Assembly: GCA_963281155.1 (NCBI GenBank)
Contig: CAUJLY010000006.1
Span: 7,068,001 to 7,132,000 of the forward strand
Source of the DNA: Rhabditophanes sp. KR3021
Taxonomy: Eukaryota > Nematoda > Chromadorea > Rhabditida > Alloionematidae
Length of the DNA: 64,000 bases
Reading direction: 5' to 3'
Part shown: positions 1-12,611 of the stretch, piece by piece
Layout of the letters: the number at the start of each line of letters is the position of its first letter
Position numbering within the stretch: the first letter of the stretch is position 1
The notes under the pieces: generated by a model
The model's input: only the letters and a program-made list of their open reading frames with translations
Database searches by the model: none
What the model was told of the DNA's origin: nothing
Program-made: the position numbers and the translations under genes

Positions 1-75
1 TATATAATATAAAATGGTATAAATATATTATAAAAATGATATAAATATATTATAGAAATGATATAAATATATTTT
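1..75. repeat. Short AT-rich tandem repeat at the window edge
   Basis: About three imperfect copies of a unit of roughly 22 bp, built on the core gatataaatatatta, run from the first bases to about position 75. The repeat probably continues left of the window. It holds no reading frame and looks like simple-sequence DNA. Confidence 0.5.
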
Positions 76-3000
76 AAGTAATTTGTAATAGGAATAAAAC
101 GAGGTGATTAGTAAAAGTTATATATCTATTGTAAGACCACTAAAAACATCGGTCATCTACCGATCGTATTTATTAAGATTGCACTTTACATGATATATAA
201 AATATGACTGGTAAAGATGAAAATAGTGTTTCGAAGCGATCAAATTAGTTTGATATATTTATAATGCAAGAATACCTCCAAATTAATTGTTTTACAAAGT
301 TAATAGTAGTTGTAGGGAGATGTCAAAAGATTTGGAATGATCGGTTTTGAATAAAGAAATCAAGTAATATTATATATGTATAAATTATTTTGTGTCTCTT
401 GATAGTGTGAATTAATCCACCAACACTCCAACCAGCAATATACAAAAGCCATTTCCTCCCCTATTTTAACATTTGGCCATTTGTAAAGAAGCTTAACTTT
501 TTGATAAAACAAATATAGTAACATGTTGTTAATAGAGGGGATCATGAAAATGTGACAAAGAAAGGGTGTTATGAATTGAAATTATTATCAGTAAAAGCGT
601 CTGTCACCGTTAAATCAAATAGAAAATGGTTTTGTTGTTGTTGGCAATTTCTATTATTAATGATATTAATGGCATACAAAATATTATGCCGCATTGTTTC
701 CTTAATTTGGCAGGATTTGTAATAACAAAGGAATACATTATTATTTATATTTATAAGTTTGAGATATGTCACAAAAGTTGTTGAGGAAACAATGAACTAA
801 TTGATGAGTGAATGAGCTACTGATCCTCTTAAGGATGTTAGCCGCAACTATTGTCAAAGGAAAATCTAAACAGTAATTTTCTTTGTAAAATGGCCGAGCA
901 TCAGGGTATTATTTAAAGTATTAGTCATGTAAAGTGCCATCACTAAAAAGAAGACATGACAAAAAGCCACCTGTCGAGTAGAGAGAGATGATGGTGCTCC
1001 TTATGTTTTTAAAAGTGATTAAGATGCGCTCCATATTTTCTCTTTTTTGTTGCTTCCTATAGATGTCATAAAAGACACTTACTTTGAATAGACATGGGAT
1101 CATAACAGGCTTACCAATGACATCTGTACCTATCAATAAAGACTAACAAAAAATAACCGTCAATTTAAATTAGAAATACACATATTTGATATGATATCTA
1201 TAGTAAAGAACTGTATAAGTGAGATGTATATAAAGAGCGCCATCAAGGCATACGAGTATTTATATATAAAATATATTGAAAGTTTGCAACTACTATCCAT
1301 AAGTTGTTGATGACGGATGACGAACAAAGACAAAAAGTATTCAAAATCGAATTTGAATCATCATCGAAAAGGGCGTCCAGTATAAACCGTATAGCTACTA
1401 CTTACTAATACCATCTAAGAATAAAAAAGTCTATAAAAAATTCAGCTGCCACCTCAAAACAAGCAGCTTTTTGATTTAAATGAGTGTTAAATGAAGAACA
1501 ATAAAAAATGAATAATATAAACATATTTGGTTACATGGCCGTAAAAGCTTTAAAAATTAATTTAGTTGCTTTTTGCTTATGTAATTTGCGTGAATAAATT
1601 AGGACAACAACAAATAACCATTTGATTTGCATAATTAGAGTTTTAGATGAGAAAGTGGTTTTGGTGTGGGCATGAAGATGGTAGATTGAGTGTTGATGCG
1701 GACAGCTTTAAAGTTTGAGCAAATGCATTGGTAATTATTTTTTTGTTCACGTAATATCGTTTCTTTCATTCGAATAAATAAACCACAGGAAAACGTTTAT
1801 AATGGTAAATGAAAGGAGTATAGGTTAGGTATTCAAAAAAATGTAATTATAAATATTATAAAATAGAAAGAAAGGAATTTGATGGTTGCAATTGATCAAG
1901 GGAAATGTTTATTGAAAAGGTGTTGTTTGGAGGTGTTCACTACAACAGAGAGAAATTGTTTGTAAATAAGCGGGATCTTTATTTTAAATACAAAGAAAAT
2001 GATGTAAAGTAGCAAAAAGATTTGACACTATCCTAACTTTTAATTACTTTATTTGCATGTAGTGACAAAATCTACATATATTCATATAGGTCTATTGAAA
2101 TATCAAAATTAATATATTCTGGTTTGCCTTGCTCGATAACCATAATATAACAAACAATAACTTTAAAAATGTGCAATTAATGAATTTATCAATATAGAAG
2201 CTAATAAACAGGGTCATAAACAAAAAAATTAAATTAACAAAACTAGAAATTAAATAATGCGCGCATAAATATGCATATTGAGATGCAATTGTTAATTTTG
2301 GCTAATAGATTTATAAGAATGCTTGCGTATATTCACATCACACACAAATACTTTCAATTTTAATGAAATTAAAATGGAATGTGTTTTATTTTTAGATTGA
2401 GAAGTCAATTAATGACATGTTTTAACAATAGATAGGTTTTTTATAAGATCAGCTTTTAAACTAATATCGTAATAATGATAATCAAATAGTTAATTTGGCA
2501 TATTATCTGCTTATATACCCAAAGCTGATTCATAAACAGCTCACCAAGATATTTACATATATTTAAAAGATAATAGATCAATCGCATATTCTCTTCGGCG
2601 CAATTTATATATATTGTGTTGCCGTAGCCAATTCTATACAGATTGATGTAAATATATACATAGGTTGCTTTGATGTAATACTTAAGCATTTTCATCTTAA
2701 GTGATAATAATATAAAATAAGTATAATAATTTCACTACTATTATGAGTGTCCGTAAAAAAGAAATATAAATATATAGATGTGTGACAAAGTCCTATAATA
2801 TTCGTAATTGCTTCTGTCAACGGCAACTATGAGGGTACCTATATTTTATTATGTGAAAATTGAACAAAAGGTGCCATAAGAAATAAAATATGTCGATTTG
2901 TTTGATTTTTGTGACATTTTCCTTACATCAAAAATGTTAATCTGACTTTTGTCAAATGCGCATTCTTTAACATTTATTTATATTCAACAATAAATTGAAA

Positions 3001-4688
3001 TAAACGTGTTCTAATAAAAACTAAACTCAAGAACTATTTTTAATGTGTTTTTTAAATCTGAGATATTTGATCAAGCAGTAAAAGAAACATCTTAAATACT
3101 TAATGAAGCGTAAAAGTGTACATATATTCAGTTGGTGTACATTAAATTTATTAAGACAATTAAAAACTTGCATTCTGTTAATGAAGGCAAATGGTTCGGA
3201 ATAATAAAAATGATTTAATTGTTGCCAATTTTCAAATAATAGCTGTCCGCATGCTCATCTTACTATAAAATGACAATGACAGGATTCTGTCATTATTTCC
3301 CATTTAAGGAAAGGCCGCTTATAAGATTTGATTGATTAATTAGGTTATTGCAAAGATCAAGCATCTATTGGGATTTCGTTAGAATATGTTATCTTTATCC
3401 TTTTTCGTGACATTGTTTTTATAGAGTGTAGGTAATCTTTATCGCATTCATTTATGACACTCTTAATTGGCCAACAAATCATACCAATTTGACAAGTTAC
3501 CATGAAGGTAGGTCATAAATATGAAAGATGTTGATTAAATAAATAATCGAAAAGTGATTATTATGCAATTAAGAAAGTTAGTAATGTGTGACGTCAATAA
3601 GTTGCGATTTAAGTCAAAGATGTTGGAACTAAAAATTAGCATCTTGTGCAAATATGTTTGCAAGTTTCAAATACCAACTTTCAAATTATTTTCATTAAAT
3701 TGCAACAATTTATTCATAACTACTTTTTTAAATGTTTCTTAGTGTCGAAAAAATGTAAATTATAGATAATATTTATCAAATAATGAATAATATGTTTCCA
3801 ATTTGAAATAAACTTTAATAATTTGCACAAATGTGGTATTACACATTTGTGATTTATTATTTTTGTATAATTTTATTATTTGTGCAAACCTTTTTACTCA
3901 TATGATAAAGTGGACTGTTCCAAAACTATTTGAAAAAGGTATCGTAAGAATATGATACAAAATGTATATTATTATCGGCAATAAGTAAGTTATAATATAT
4001 CATACATTTTTTGATATGTAAAAAATTATAAATCAGCTAAAGAAATTGTTTGTTTATTTTTTTTAAATACTCTTTTTTAAAGCCGCCATTCTAAGACAGG
4101 TCCTAAACTGTAAAAAAGAACATGATCATTTGAGCTACTTTTTTAGAACAATTCCTCATTCAACAAAGTTTATCTCTTCAAATCATCAAATTTAGAAGGA
4201 AAACCTATTCCCAAACCTATTGAATAATATCCTTATCTTTTCAATAGATAATTTCTAAAGATTTTTATAGATTAATCTTCTTTTTACTAACTTGAAATAT
4301 TTGTATTAAACTTTTTTACCAACTAAATACAAGTATATGTATATCTCCATTTATCATTCGCCAATTTGAAATATATTTTTGGCACTTCAAAAAATTGAAT
4401 CTACACAGTCAGTTTGGTTTAAAAAATTTAAATCTCCTAATCTTTCCAATTCCCCTTCATATTCTTCTTTGGAGGAGGCAAATGTCTCGGGGGAGATCAT
4501 TCAAACCAAAAGGGTGTCTTTTTAGGCTATTATATTCAACGAACCAAATAGCAAAACAACATTACTATCAGTATCACCACATAAACGCCTTTTTCTTTTG
4601 CTAAAGTATATCAAAATTTAAGGATATATTTAACTTAGTTATGGTTTATTTTGATGTTTTATGGAGTACTAACAATTATGATGTGACA
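76..4688. other. AT-rich non-coding stretch
   Basis: I see no convincing gene here. Open frames are at most about 80 codons, have AT-driven composition (Ile, Asn, Tyr, Lys) and lack supporting splice partners or recognisable domains. It could hold regulatory DNA or exons too short to recognise. Confidence 0.5.
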
Positions 4689-4931
4689 ATGTTTGACAGA
4701 ACGAGGTTGTCAAGTATGGCAGCTCAGCAAGTTCCGTGGACACCTCAGGCCGATGTTCGATTGGTTTGTTTCTGAATTAATTTGTATTTACATTAATTTT
4801 AATTTCAGACAGGATTTAATAAAATTTTGGCAAAATTGTGTTGTACTAAAAGTTACAGAAACCAAAAAACTATAAGAAGGCAAATGATTAAAACTGTCTT
4901 CAGTGCACAATTTCCACCAATGAAATTTTAA
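4689..4931 (+). CDS. Small two-exon orphan protein candidate (65 aa)
   Basis: Exon 4689-4763 starts with ATG and reads MFDRTRLSSMAAQQVPW before a gtttgt donor. The 45-bp intron (4764-4808) ends in ttttaatttcag. Exon 4809-4931 continues in phase 0 as TGFNKILAKLCC and stops at TAA after QFPPMKF. The exons add up to 198 nt, in frame. The first exon is clearly more GC-rich than the surrounding DNA, which fits real coding sequence in this AT-rich genome. The product is basic and Ser/Gln-containing, with an adjacent Cys pair and no obvious signal peptide. I recognise no family. It could also be the last two exons of a longer gene or a relic. Conservation or transcript data would decide. Confidence 0.4.
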
Positions 4932-5468
4932 TACCTAGATATTAATCGCTGAATTATCATTTATATTTGCAGAATTTTTTAACGTTTTGATATTTCAAAT
5001 AAATTTTTATTAACTACTATTTAGATATGTGTAACTGAAAAAACAAAAAAATATAGAGAATAATAGTAACTCAAGCTTGCAATTTCTAAATAATACATTT
5101 ATGCAAAATAATAATATAAAATTTTTGTGACATTAGACACCACCTATTTATAAATTAACCTTATCTATTTTCTAACTTTAATTAAGCATAATAAAATAAC
5201 AAGAGCATTAGCAAAAAGATACATAATATTTTTCTAAGTCCAATTTCTTAATAAAGGAAAAACTAGTAATTATTACAATAAAATGGAATTACTTAAAAAA
5301 TCAAAAGCACCGTAATAAACATATAATATTGGAAGAAAAAGAGTCAGAAGCTATTAAATAATATTCTTCTTGATTTGTAGATAGCTGGAATCATTAATGA
5401 TATAATACATATATTTGTTTTAAAAAAGAATTCTGTTTTTATCGTTATCTCATGGAATAGTTTAGTAG
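4932..5468. other. Intergenic, nothing recognised
   Basis: Short AT-rich gap between the orphan candidate (+) and the 3' end of the SAP-domain gene (-). The two genes are convergent, so this should contain both polyadenylation regions. No further gene is seen. Confidence 0.5.
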
Positions 5469-8400
5469 TTATGATGACATTTCATGGTCCCAATCCATTT
5501 CCTGAAATGTTTGCAAGAAAATATAAGTAGGAAGAATGTGCAAGCTTACATTCAAACAATCATTGTTTTCAGCGTCAAAAATCATATTATTGCTGTCAGT
5601 TTCATGATTATCGTAACAACTGTTATCTGACACCAAGGAATTTAAATTATCATTAGAATTATGGCCATTTATTTCCTGATACCCACCGTTGTTTACCATA
5701 TTTGTTGCAGAATTATTACCGTTATTGTCTAAATGGTTGTTTTGAGGATACCAGGAGTCTGCATAAATTGCAGGAAATTCTTTATTTTGATTAATTGCAT
5801 TTGCATTGTTTTGCGCTAAGGAATTACTTGTTGAATGTTGGTAGTCATTGCTACTGTTAATATCCATATTAGAGGAATGATCTCCACTTAAATGAACATT
5901 ATTGTTTTGTTGTAAATCACCGTTATCCACAATCATTTGAGTAGAATTAGTGTGACTAGTGGAATTATTAAAATAATTGGAATTGAAAGCAATGCTTTCA
6001 TGAATTGGAACTTGATAATGCATGCCAGTATTGTCAATTTGGTAGGATTGGTTATTGTTCAAAGATGAAAAAATCGCTTGCTCGTAGTGATTCGAATTGC
6101 TATCACCTTGGTAAGAATTGCTTTCACGGACAATATTCGAAGTACAACCATTATTTGAATTCATCTGAGTCATAGAATTGTCAACGTGATTATTTTGAGA
6201 ATAATTATTAACTAAAATTTGTTGATGATTATTATTCAAGACTTGGCTACTATAAATAACTTGTTGCTGAACATTTCCATCGGACATTAAATGGCCCGCA
6301 TTATTTGTTTGATAAAGATGCTCAACAGTTTCGTGTTCAAATATTTGTTGGTTCTTTTGGATGTAATTCATTTGTTGGTGTGCCATAGTCGTATTGGAAG
6401 TTACAACATTTGTGTAGAATGATGGTTCAATTTCATTCGGAGATTGTGTGTCGTTGGTATTATTTCCGCCAAAGGTGTGAATATCATTATCAACATGAGA
6501 CATCTGCTGACGATTTGTGTACAGATTTGGAGTGTTATTAGCGATACTTGATGGTACATTACTAACATAATTTCTTATCAAATCGTCAGGCTTTGCACTT
6601 TCTGGTGTGTCATTTGATTGGATATTGCTGTAATGAGCACTGTCGATGACACTTTTGAAAATTTCTTCCATATCAACAACGGTGCCGGATATAACTTTTT
6701 TATTTGACGACCCAGCTAACATACCCGCTTCATTATGTTTCGAACCATTTTCTTGTCGACGATGAATGCTATTTTCCGTAATTCCACTATTTTGAAGTGG
6801 ACTATTTGAAGTTTGTGGGGCTGATGCCAAATTAGTTTTAACTATTCTTTTACGAGCAGGAGTCTTTGCGATAGTCTTTTGTACATTCTTATAATTCTTT
6901 GTATTGATCTTTGAATTAGCTTTAGATTGTTGGTGTTGCACTCGAACCGTATTATTACTTTTAGAAGCACTTTGTTTTGCACCTATTATCCCCTCTTTAT
7001 CATTAATTCCATTAACGATTGAGTTGATAACTTTTTGTCCATTTGTTACATATGTATGTTGTTGATTGACGGCATTAATAGATGATTGTTGATTAGTGGC
7101 GTTATTTATTGAATTTTCCAAAGTGACGCCATCATTATTATTGGCCATATCATTACTCTTAAAATATCTTTTCTCAACTTTCCCATTTCTTTCATCTTGA
7201 TATTTACGAATTAGTGAAACAACAAGTAAGGAAGATTTTGGATCTTGAGTAATCAAGCGAACGATGTCCTCAGTTGCCTTTCCGATATGAGCTAGTTCTT
7301 GAAGGTGTTCCTCTGTCTGAAGTAGTTTCTTGTGATCATTCATTCGATTCTGAAATGTTAAAACAATCACAAATAGTTCTATCAAAGGTCATTAACTTAC
7401 ATTAATTTTTTGATCTTCTTCTTTATGTTGTAAATACAACTTAGAATATTTGTCCTTAACATCTTCAATATTTATACCTTTCAACATAGAAACAATTGGA
7501 GCAAGATCAGGGTTATCATCTTGAGTGTTATCAATAGCAAAGATTACACTTTGATGATTTTTTAAAAGTATCTGATTGTCCAAAAGTTCTCTATGCAAGT
7601 ATTTAATTCGGTTATACTGAGCAGCAAGCATTTCTTCATGTAATTTAATCGTGTTGGCACACATAAAATTTGACTCAGTCATTGTTGTGTGTTGTTGTAA
7701 ATCTTTCGCCAATTGTTCAAAGGTTTTTATGGTATTTTCAGTTGAATGTATGATTTTTGTTCCATATTGTTGAAGGAACTCATTTTTTTCGGTAACGTCT
7801 TTCATATTCTGAGTAGATTCACGAACCACGGGCTTCATGCCTTTTGGAATTTGATAACTGTAAACGCTATTTTGCTCAGCAGAATGCTGAGAAGCATATT
7901 TTACTTCCCTGGTTTGCGGATGTTCTAACTCATTAACAACAATATTCATCTGTCCCTCATTGTTGATATCTGCAAATTTAACTTTTGACAAACCATCATC
8001 GTTGATTTGTACATTTTTTAGGTATGGCATACTTGCACCAAAAGACAAATTTGTTGTTTTGCTTTGGCAATGAGAAGAAGACATTTCATCTTTATTGTTC
8101 CATTGCACCTTTGAGTTTAATGATGATTGATAAACATCATTATTAGAGGAAAAAGTGGTAAATGAATTATTGTTATTTGCGTAACTGGGTTGTTGCTGTT
8201 GGTGATGATGGTGCTGCTTATTCGGAATAAAAGCTGCCCCACCATTTATCATGTAGTTACTACTACGATTAGATTCATAGTTAAGATTGTTGTTATCTTC
8301 TTGAATGTATACTTGGTGAACAGGAGGTGTAAAGTTATTGTTCATTGGATTAATGATATTGTTACTCTGAACAACCATTTCGCTGATATTCTACAAAGTA

Positions 8401-9802
8401 AATATTAGTAAAAATAGACAAAAGGAGTAAATTTACGTTGGGAGCATGACGGAATGATGATTTTTTGGAAGAGTCAACTTTTTGTTGTGACATCTCAGAG
8501 TAATAGATTTCGTCATTGCCTGGAGATGAGTCATGGATCTTAACAATACTTTGCTGTAAATTGTTTGGCCGCATTACTTTCTGCCCAGACTCATTTTTGA
8601 CTACAATGTAAGAACCGTTTTCGTTTGAGGATGGTGTGATCATCGAGTTTACAGGAGTATAAACGATCCCCTGGGGACAGTTAGATACAATTTTGTATGT
8701 TGAGTCACTCTTTTCATTAAAATTGTTACCACCATTATTGTCTGAATAAAGATAAGGTGAATTTCCGGATATTTGGATATCCTGATTGGTACGGATGATG
8801 GGCGGTTGTGCTTGTTTTACAGGAGAAATTTGTTTATTATTTATTCTGCGGTTGTTTGCATTTACAACATCTTGCGACATCATTTTATCTTCGTAATCAT
8901 GGATGCGGTTAATCAAAATTTGTTTAGATCCGCAAGTTGATAGACTTCTCTGCTTACATTCAACTCTCAATTCAGTCGCTTTTAAAGTAAGAAATTTCGC
9001 GTTTCTTGTTCTTTCGATTGCTTCAGAATTAAGAGATTTGTTGGAATTGAATAAATTGTTGGAATTACTGGAATTTGTTGAGTTATTGGAATTGTAAGTA
9101 GAAGCAGAAATATTGCCACTGTCATTAGAGGAAGCAAAAGAAACATTTGAAAGTGGTGTATAGCTATGAGGCAAGGGAGAAAGATCCATATTGCTGTTTG
9201 TCTTAACTGCATGATTATTTCCATAACATCCATAGTTTTGTTCACACACAACACCTTTTGGCTAAAATAAATAAAGAAAGGTTAGTTAAAAAGTTAGTGA
9301 ACATTTACAAGCACTATAGTAATATGTTTGTTTATATTATTATTAACTTACCCTTGCTTGATAGCAAGTTGCACTATTTTGAGATTGTACATAGTCACAA
9401 TTGTTGGTACTATTACCGTTATTAACAATGTTATTAGATAAGGGTAAGTTGCTAGGGAAGTAGACATTCTCTGATCCGCCAAATGATTCTTCAACCATAT
9501 CACTGGATAGAAAGTCTGGAGTCATGAATTGTGTAGAATGATTTGACGTCGAATTATTAGTATCCGTTGTTCCAATTACAAAATTAGATTGCTGTTGCTG
9601 ATTACCGCTTTTGATTTGTGATAGAGTTTGTTGCAATTACCTCTTTAGAAGCATGCCCTGCTTCTGCCTTTGAAGAAGTAAAAGAAGCGTTAACAAAGAC
9701 TGAGGATGGATGGTGGTGTGGATAATTCGAAGGAGCGATATGACATGCCTTTGGTTTAAGTCGTGGTTGATTTTTTACCGATCCAGACATATGCCTTTCC
9801 AT
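5469..9802 (-). CDS. Large Gln/Asn-rich SAP-domain protein, MRTF/myocardin-like
   Basis: Six exons: 9802-9641, 9597-9352, 9261-8437, 8390-7401, 7349-5550 and 5501-5469, about 1351 aa. Every intron is in phase 0; sizes are 43, 90, 46, 51 and 48 bp. The last intron also leaves the frame open if retained. In order: a basic segment with RLKPK (residue ~17), a Q-rich stretch, a SAP domain near residues 226-262 (LKATELRVECKQRSL, then GSK..LINRI..YEDK), a His/Gln run, a predicted coiled coil around 610-700, a long Asn/Gln-rich tail, and an acidic-hydrophobic MEEIFKSVID near 968. Basic region, Q-rich, SAP, leucine zipper and C-terminal activation region is the layout of SRF coactivators (MRTF), and the SAP loop is MRTF-like. 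I see no clear RPEL actin-binding motif. The 5' end is uncertain: an upstream ATG at 9878 could be used with another splice (79-bp intron). Nuclear transcription coactivator is inferred. Confidence 0.6.
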
Positions 9803-9878
9803 TTGTTTTTGTCCATTGTCTATGTGCGGAGGATGCTTTTGAGATAAGCTCAGAACAATCAGTGGTAATAATTTCCAT

Positions 9879-12611
9879 TTGTAAATACAAAAAGAAACTG
9901 AACGTTCCTTAGGAATGTTTAGAAGTTAGTAGAGTTTTGGTGTATTCTTGCACAAGGCATCGATGGCAACCTTCTACTGTGGGGTGATTTTTTGACAATC
10001 AACACAGGCAAAATTATTGTTGATCTATAAAACAATAGGTATAAATATGATACTGAAAAACGCTAAATTATAATAAATATAGACACCACAAAATATATCG
10101 TTTGAAGAGTCTTGTGGAATGTCTAATCTGAAGAGGCTTCTTTTCAAGTATATATTTAAAAGTTGTGTTCAATATAAAGCTCGCAACTTTCTTACATTGG
10201 CCAAGTGTTATCGTTAACTATTTATCGAGTAAATACGCTTCAGGTGATAATGTTTGCTAAATCAAATTTTTATGGTACCTTAATTTATATTTGAATTAGT
10301 GATGATAGTAATAGTCATATATGTATCAAAGGGATCAATGGATTTTATTGAAATAAAGACATATCTCTCAGCCTACTAAAACGATTCCATCTGGCAAAAG
10401 TTTTTAGATGAAACAAAATTTAATTGCAAGTAGATATAATAAAAATATTACGAAATATAATGCAATCAAATTATTTTTAATAACAAAACAAATCTAAGAA
10501 TGTGAAAAGAAAAATATAAAGTAAGTGTTCTTGGTAGATTGTCATTAAACCAAAATAAATTACAATTATAAATAAAAAAATATGGCAATATATACTTGTA
10601 TCTGTGAATCTTACAAATTAATAGACAAATATATTACATATTTTTTGAACAGGCTAATTGATTATTATTAATGAGAGCATTTAATTAATAGAACAAAAAG
10701 TTTTAGAAAATGTATGATAACTGGCTTCTTTAAAATGAACAAATAAAATTGAATGAAGTCGGTGATAGTAAAGATCGAAATAGATAATCATTATTTAGAT
10801 TTAAATTGTATGAACGGTTTTTTAAAGCAAATGTTATCAAGACATACCATCTTCTTATTGCCTTTCTTCACCTTTTATCTTTGAGAATTAATATGACAAA
10901 AAGTATAAACTAACAAAGAGAATCGGATATGTAGTGAAGAAAGCTATTGAAACCACTTTTCTTTTTACAATAATTAAAATGGAATTATTAATGTTTTTGA
11001 TTTGTTAAATGATAAAGTAGAAAAATTAATGACCAAACAAACAAGTGCTTTTTAAATCATCCACCTTACACATTATTATTATATTTTAGCTAAAAATTTA
11101 TACTTTGTTGCAGTAGTGGGTTGTTCAAAATCACAAAAACAACCTTTCAAAGAATGTTCTTAGGGTCTAAAAATTACAACTTTAGTACTCAATACTCAAT
11201 TTATAGATAATAAATATATATGATTACGGCGTCCCGTTGATGAGGATCAATTGAAGACGAAAGCAAAAATATAGTTGTAATGTTTTTAAAGAGTAATGCG
11301 AGTGCCGATAGCTATCGCTATCATTTTAGATAGCATTTATGGAAAACAAATAAATAAAAAGTGATACAATTATATATCATCATAGTATGTAACAACATTT
11401 TTGAGTAAAAAATGAAGAATTTATTAGTTTGGATTTAGGTTTTCTATGAGAGTCCGTTTAAGGTACATATATTTTTATGATGCAATGAACAGCCATTTTT
11501 GTTGGGTAATTTGTATTTATAAACGAAATGATATTTAGATTACAGACTCAGATATGAATAAGATTTTTAAATGAAAAAATATTATGTGCTTTTCAAGTCA
11601 CACATTATACGTTACATCTGGAAGCTTGAAACAAAAAGAGTCGAATTTAAGTATTTTTGACTTTGATCACAGTTTTATTATATTTTGACTAATCTCAGAA
11701 AACCTTACTTTTAAATTAAAAAATCTAACACATATTTTACATTTGATAGCAATATTATAAATAAAATGTACACTTTAAACAATTAAATTGGTTTTAAACT
11801 AAATTGCACAATATCAAAAGAATAAAATATAGAGGAACGCTTAATTAAGCTTCTCTTGAAAGTGAAGAAATGTGCGAATAAAAATAAATAGTAATTTTTA
11901 TCACAAAGAACCAATACATATACACATTACTCTCTTTTTGTGATTGGGTTAATATGTGATCAGAAGATAAGAAGTGCCATCTAACAAAATACGGTCTTTT
12001 TTGAAGGGACTAACATAAAAGATAGGACATAAAATAGATAATTAAAAATGTCTTTTATTTTGATCAAGCAAGAAAGTTTAATTCAAAAAGTAATGTTTAG
12101 ACTGTACATTAAAATTAAAATATTATTTTGAAATAAGAATATAAATATTATCTATTAGAAAGATGCATAAAATTGGGGTTGTTGACGATTGGCCAAAACA
12201 AAATCAAATATATATTTATATATCTAATATTATTTGCAAAAAATAAAGGAACAATATTTGCAGGTATTCGGGAAAAAACATCAGTATATAAGATAGTAAC
12301 ATATTTTACGATTTTAAGCTTACTCACAAATCAATGGCTATATACTAGTCTGGACTCGATTGAGATCGGCGAACCAACAGTCACCATCAATTATCAGATA
12401 ATCTTGTGCTGTAACGGCGTCATATAATCTGTATTCATTGATTACACATTTGGATCTCGATAATTATCAATGATTAAAAGACCTTCAATGAGGGCTTGTA
12501 GAAAATGTTGAGTATAAAAATAATAGGTACTTAAAGTTGATTAGGTTTTTGCAAACATAGGAGATGACTTTTTCAAGTGCGAAGATGACATAAAATAAAT
12601 CAGAGAAAATA
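9879..12611. other. Intergenic / possible 5' region of the SAP-domain gene
   Basis: The first few hundred bases lie upstream of the SAP-domain gene and may hold its 5' exon or promoter; I could not fix one. The rest is AT-rich with no supported gene. A frame at 12173-12427 lacks an ATG and splice support and was not accepted. Confidence 0.4.

Noticed and set aside
12173..12427. 84-codon plus-strand frame
   Set aside because: It starts at TTG with no ATG, has AT-driven composition and no splice partner or family resemblance.
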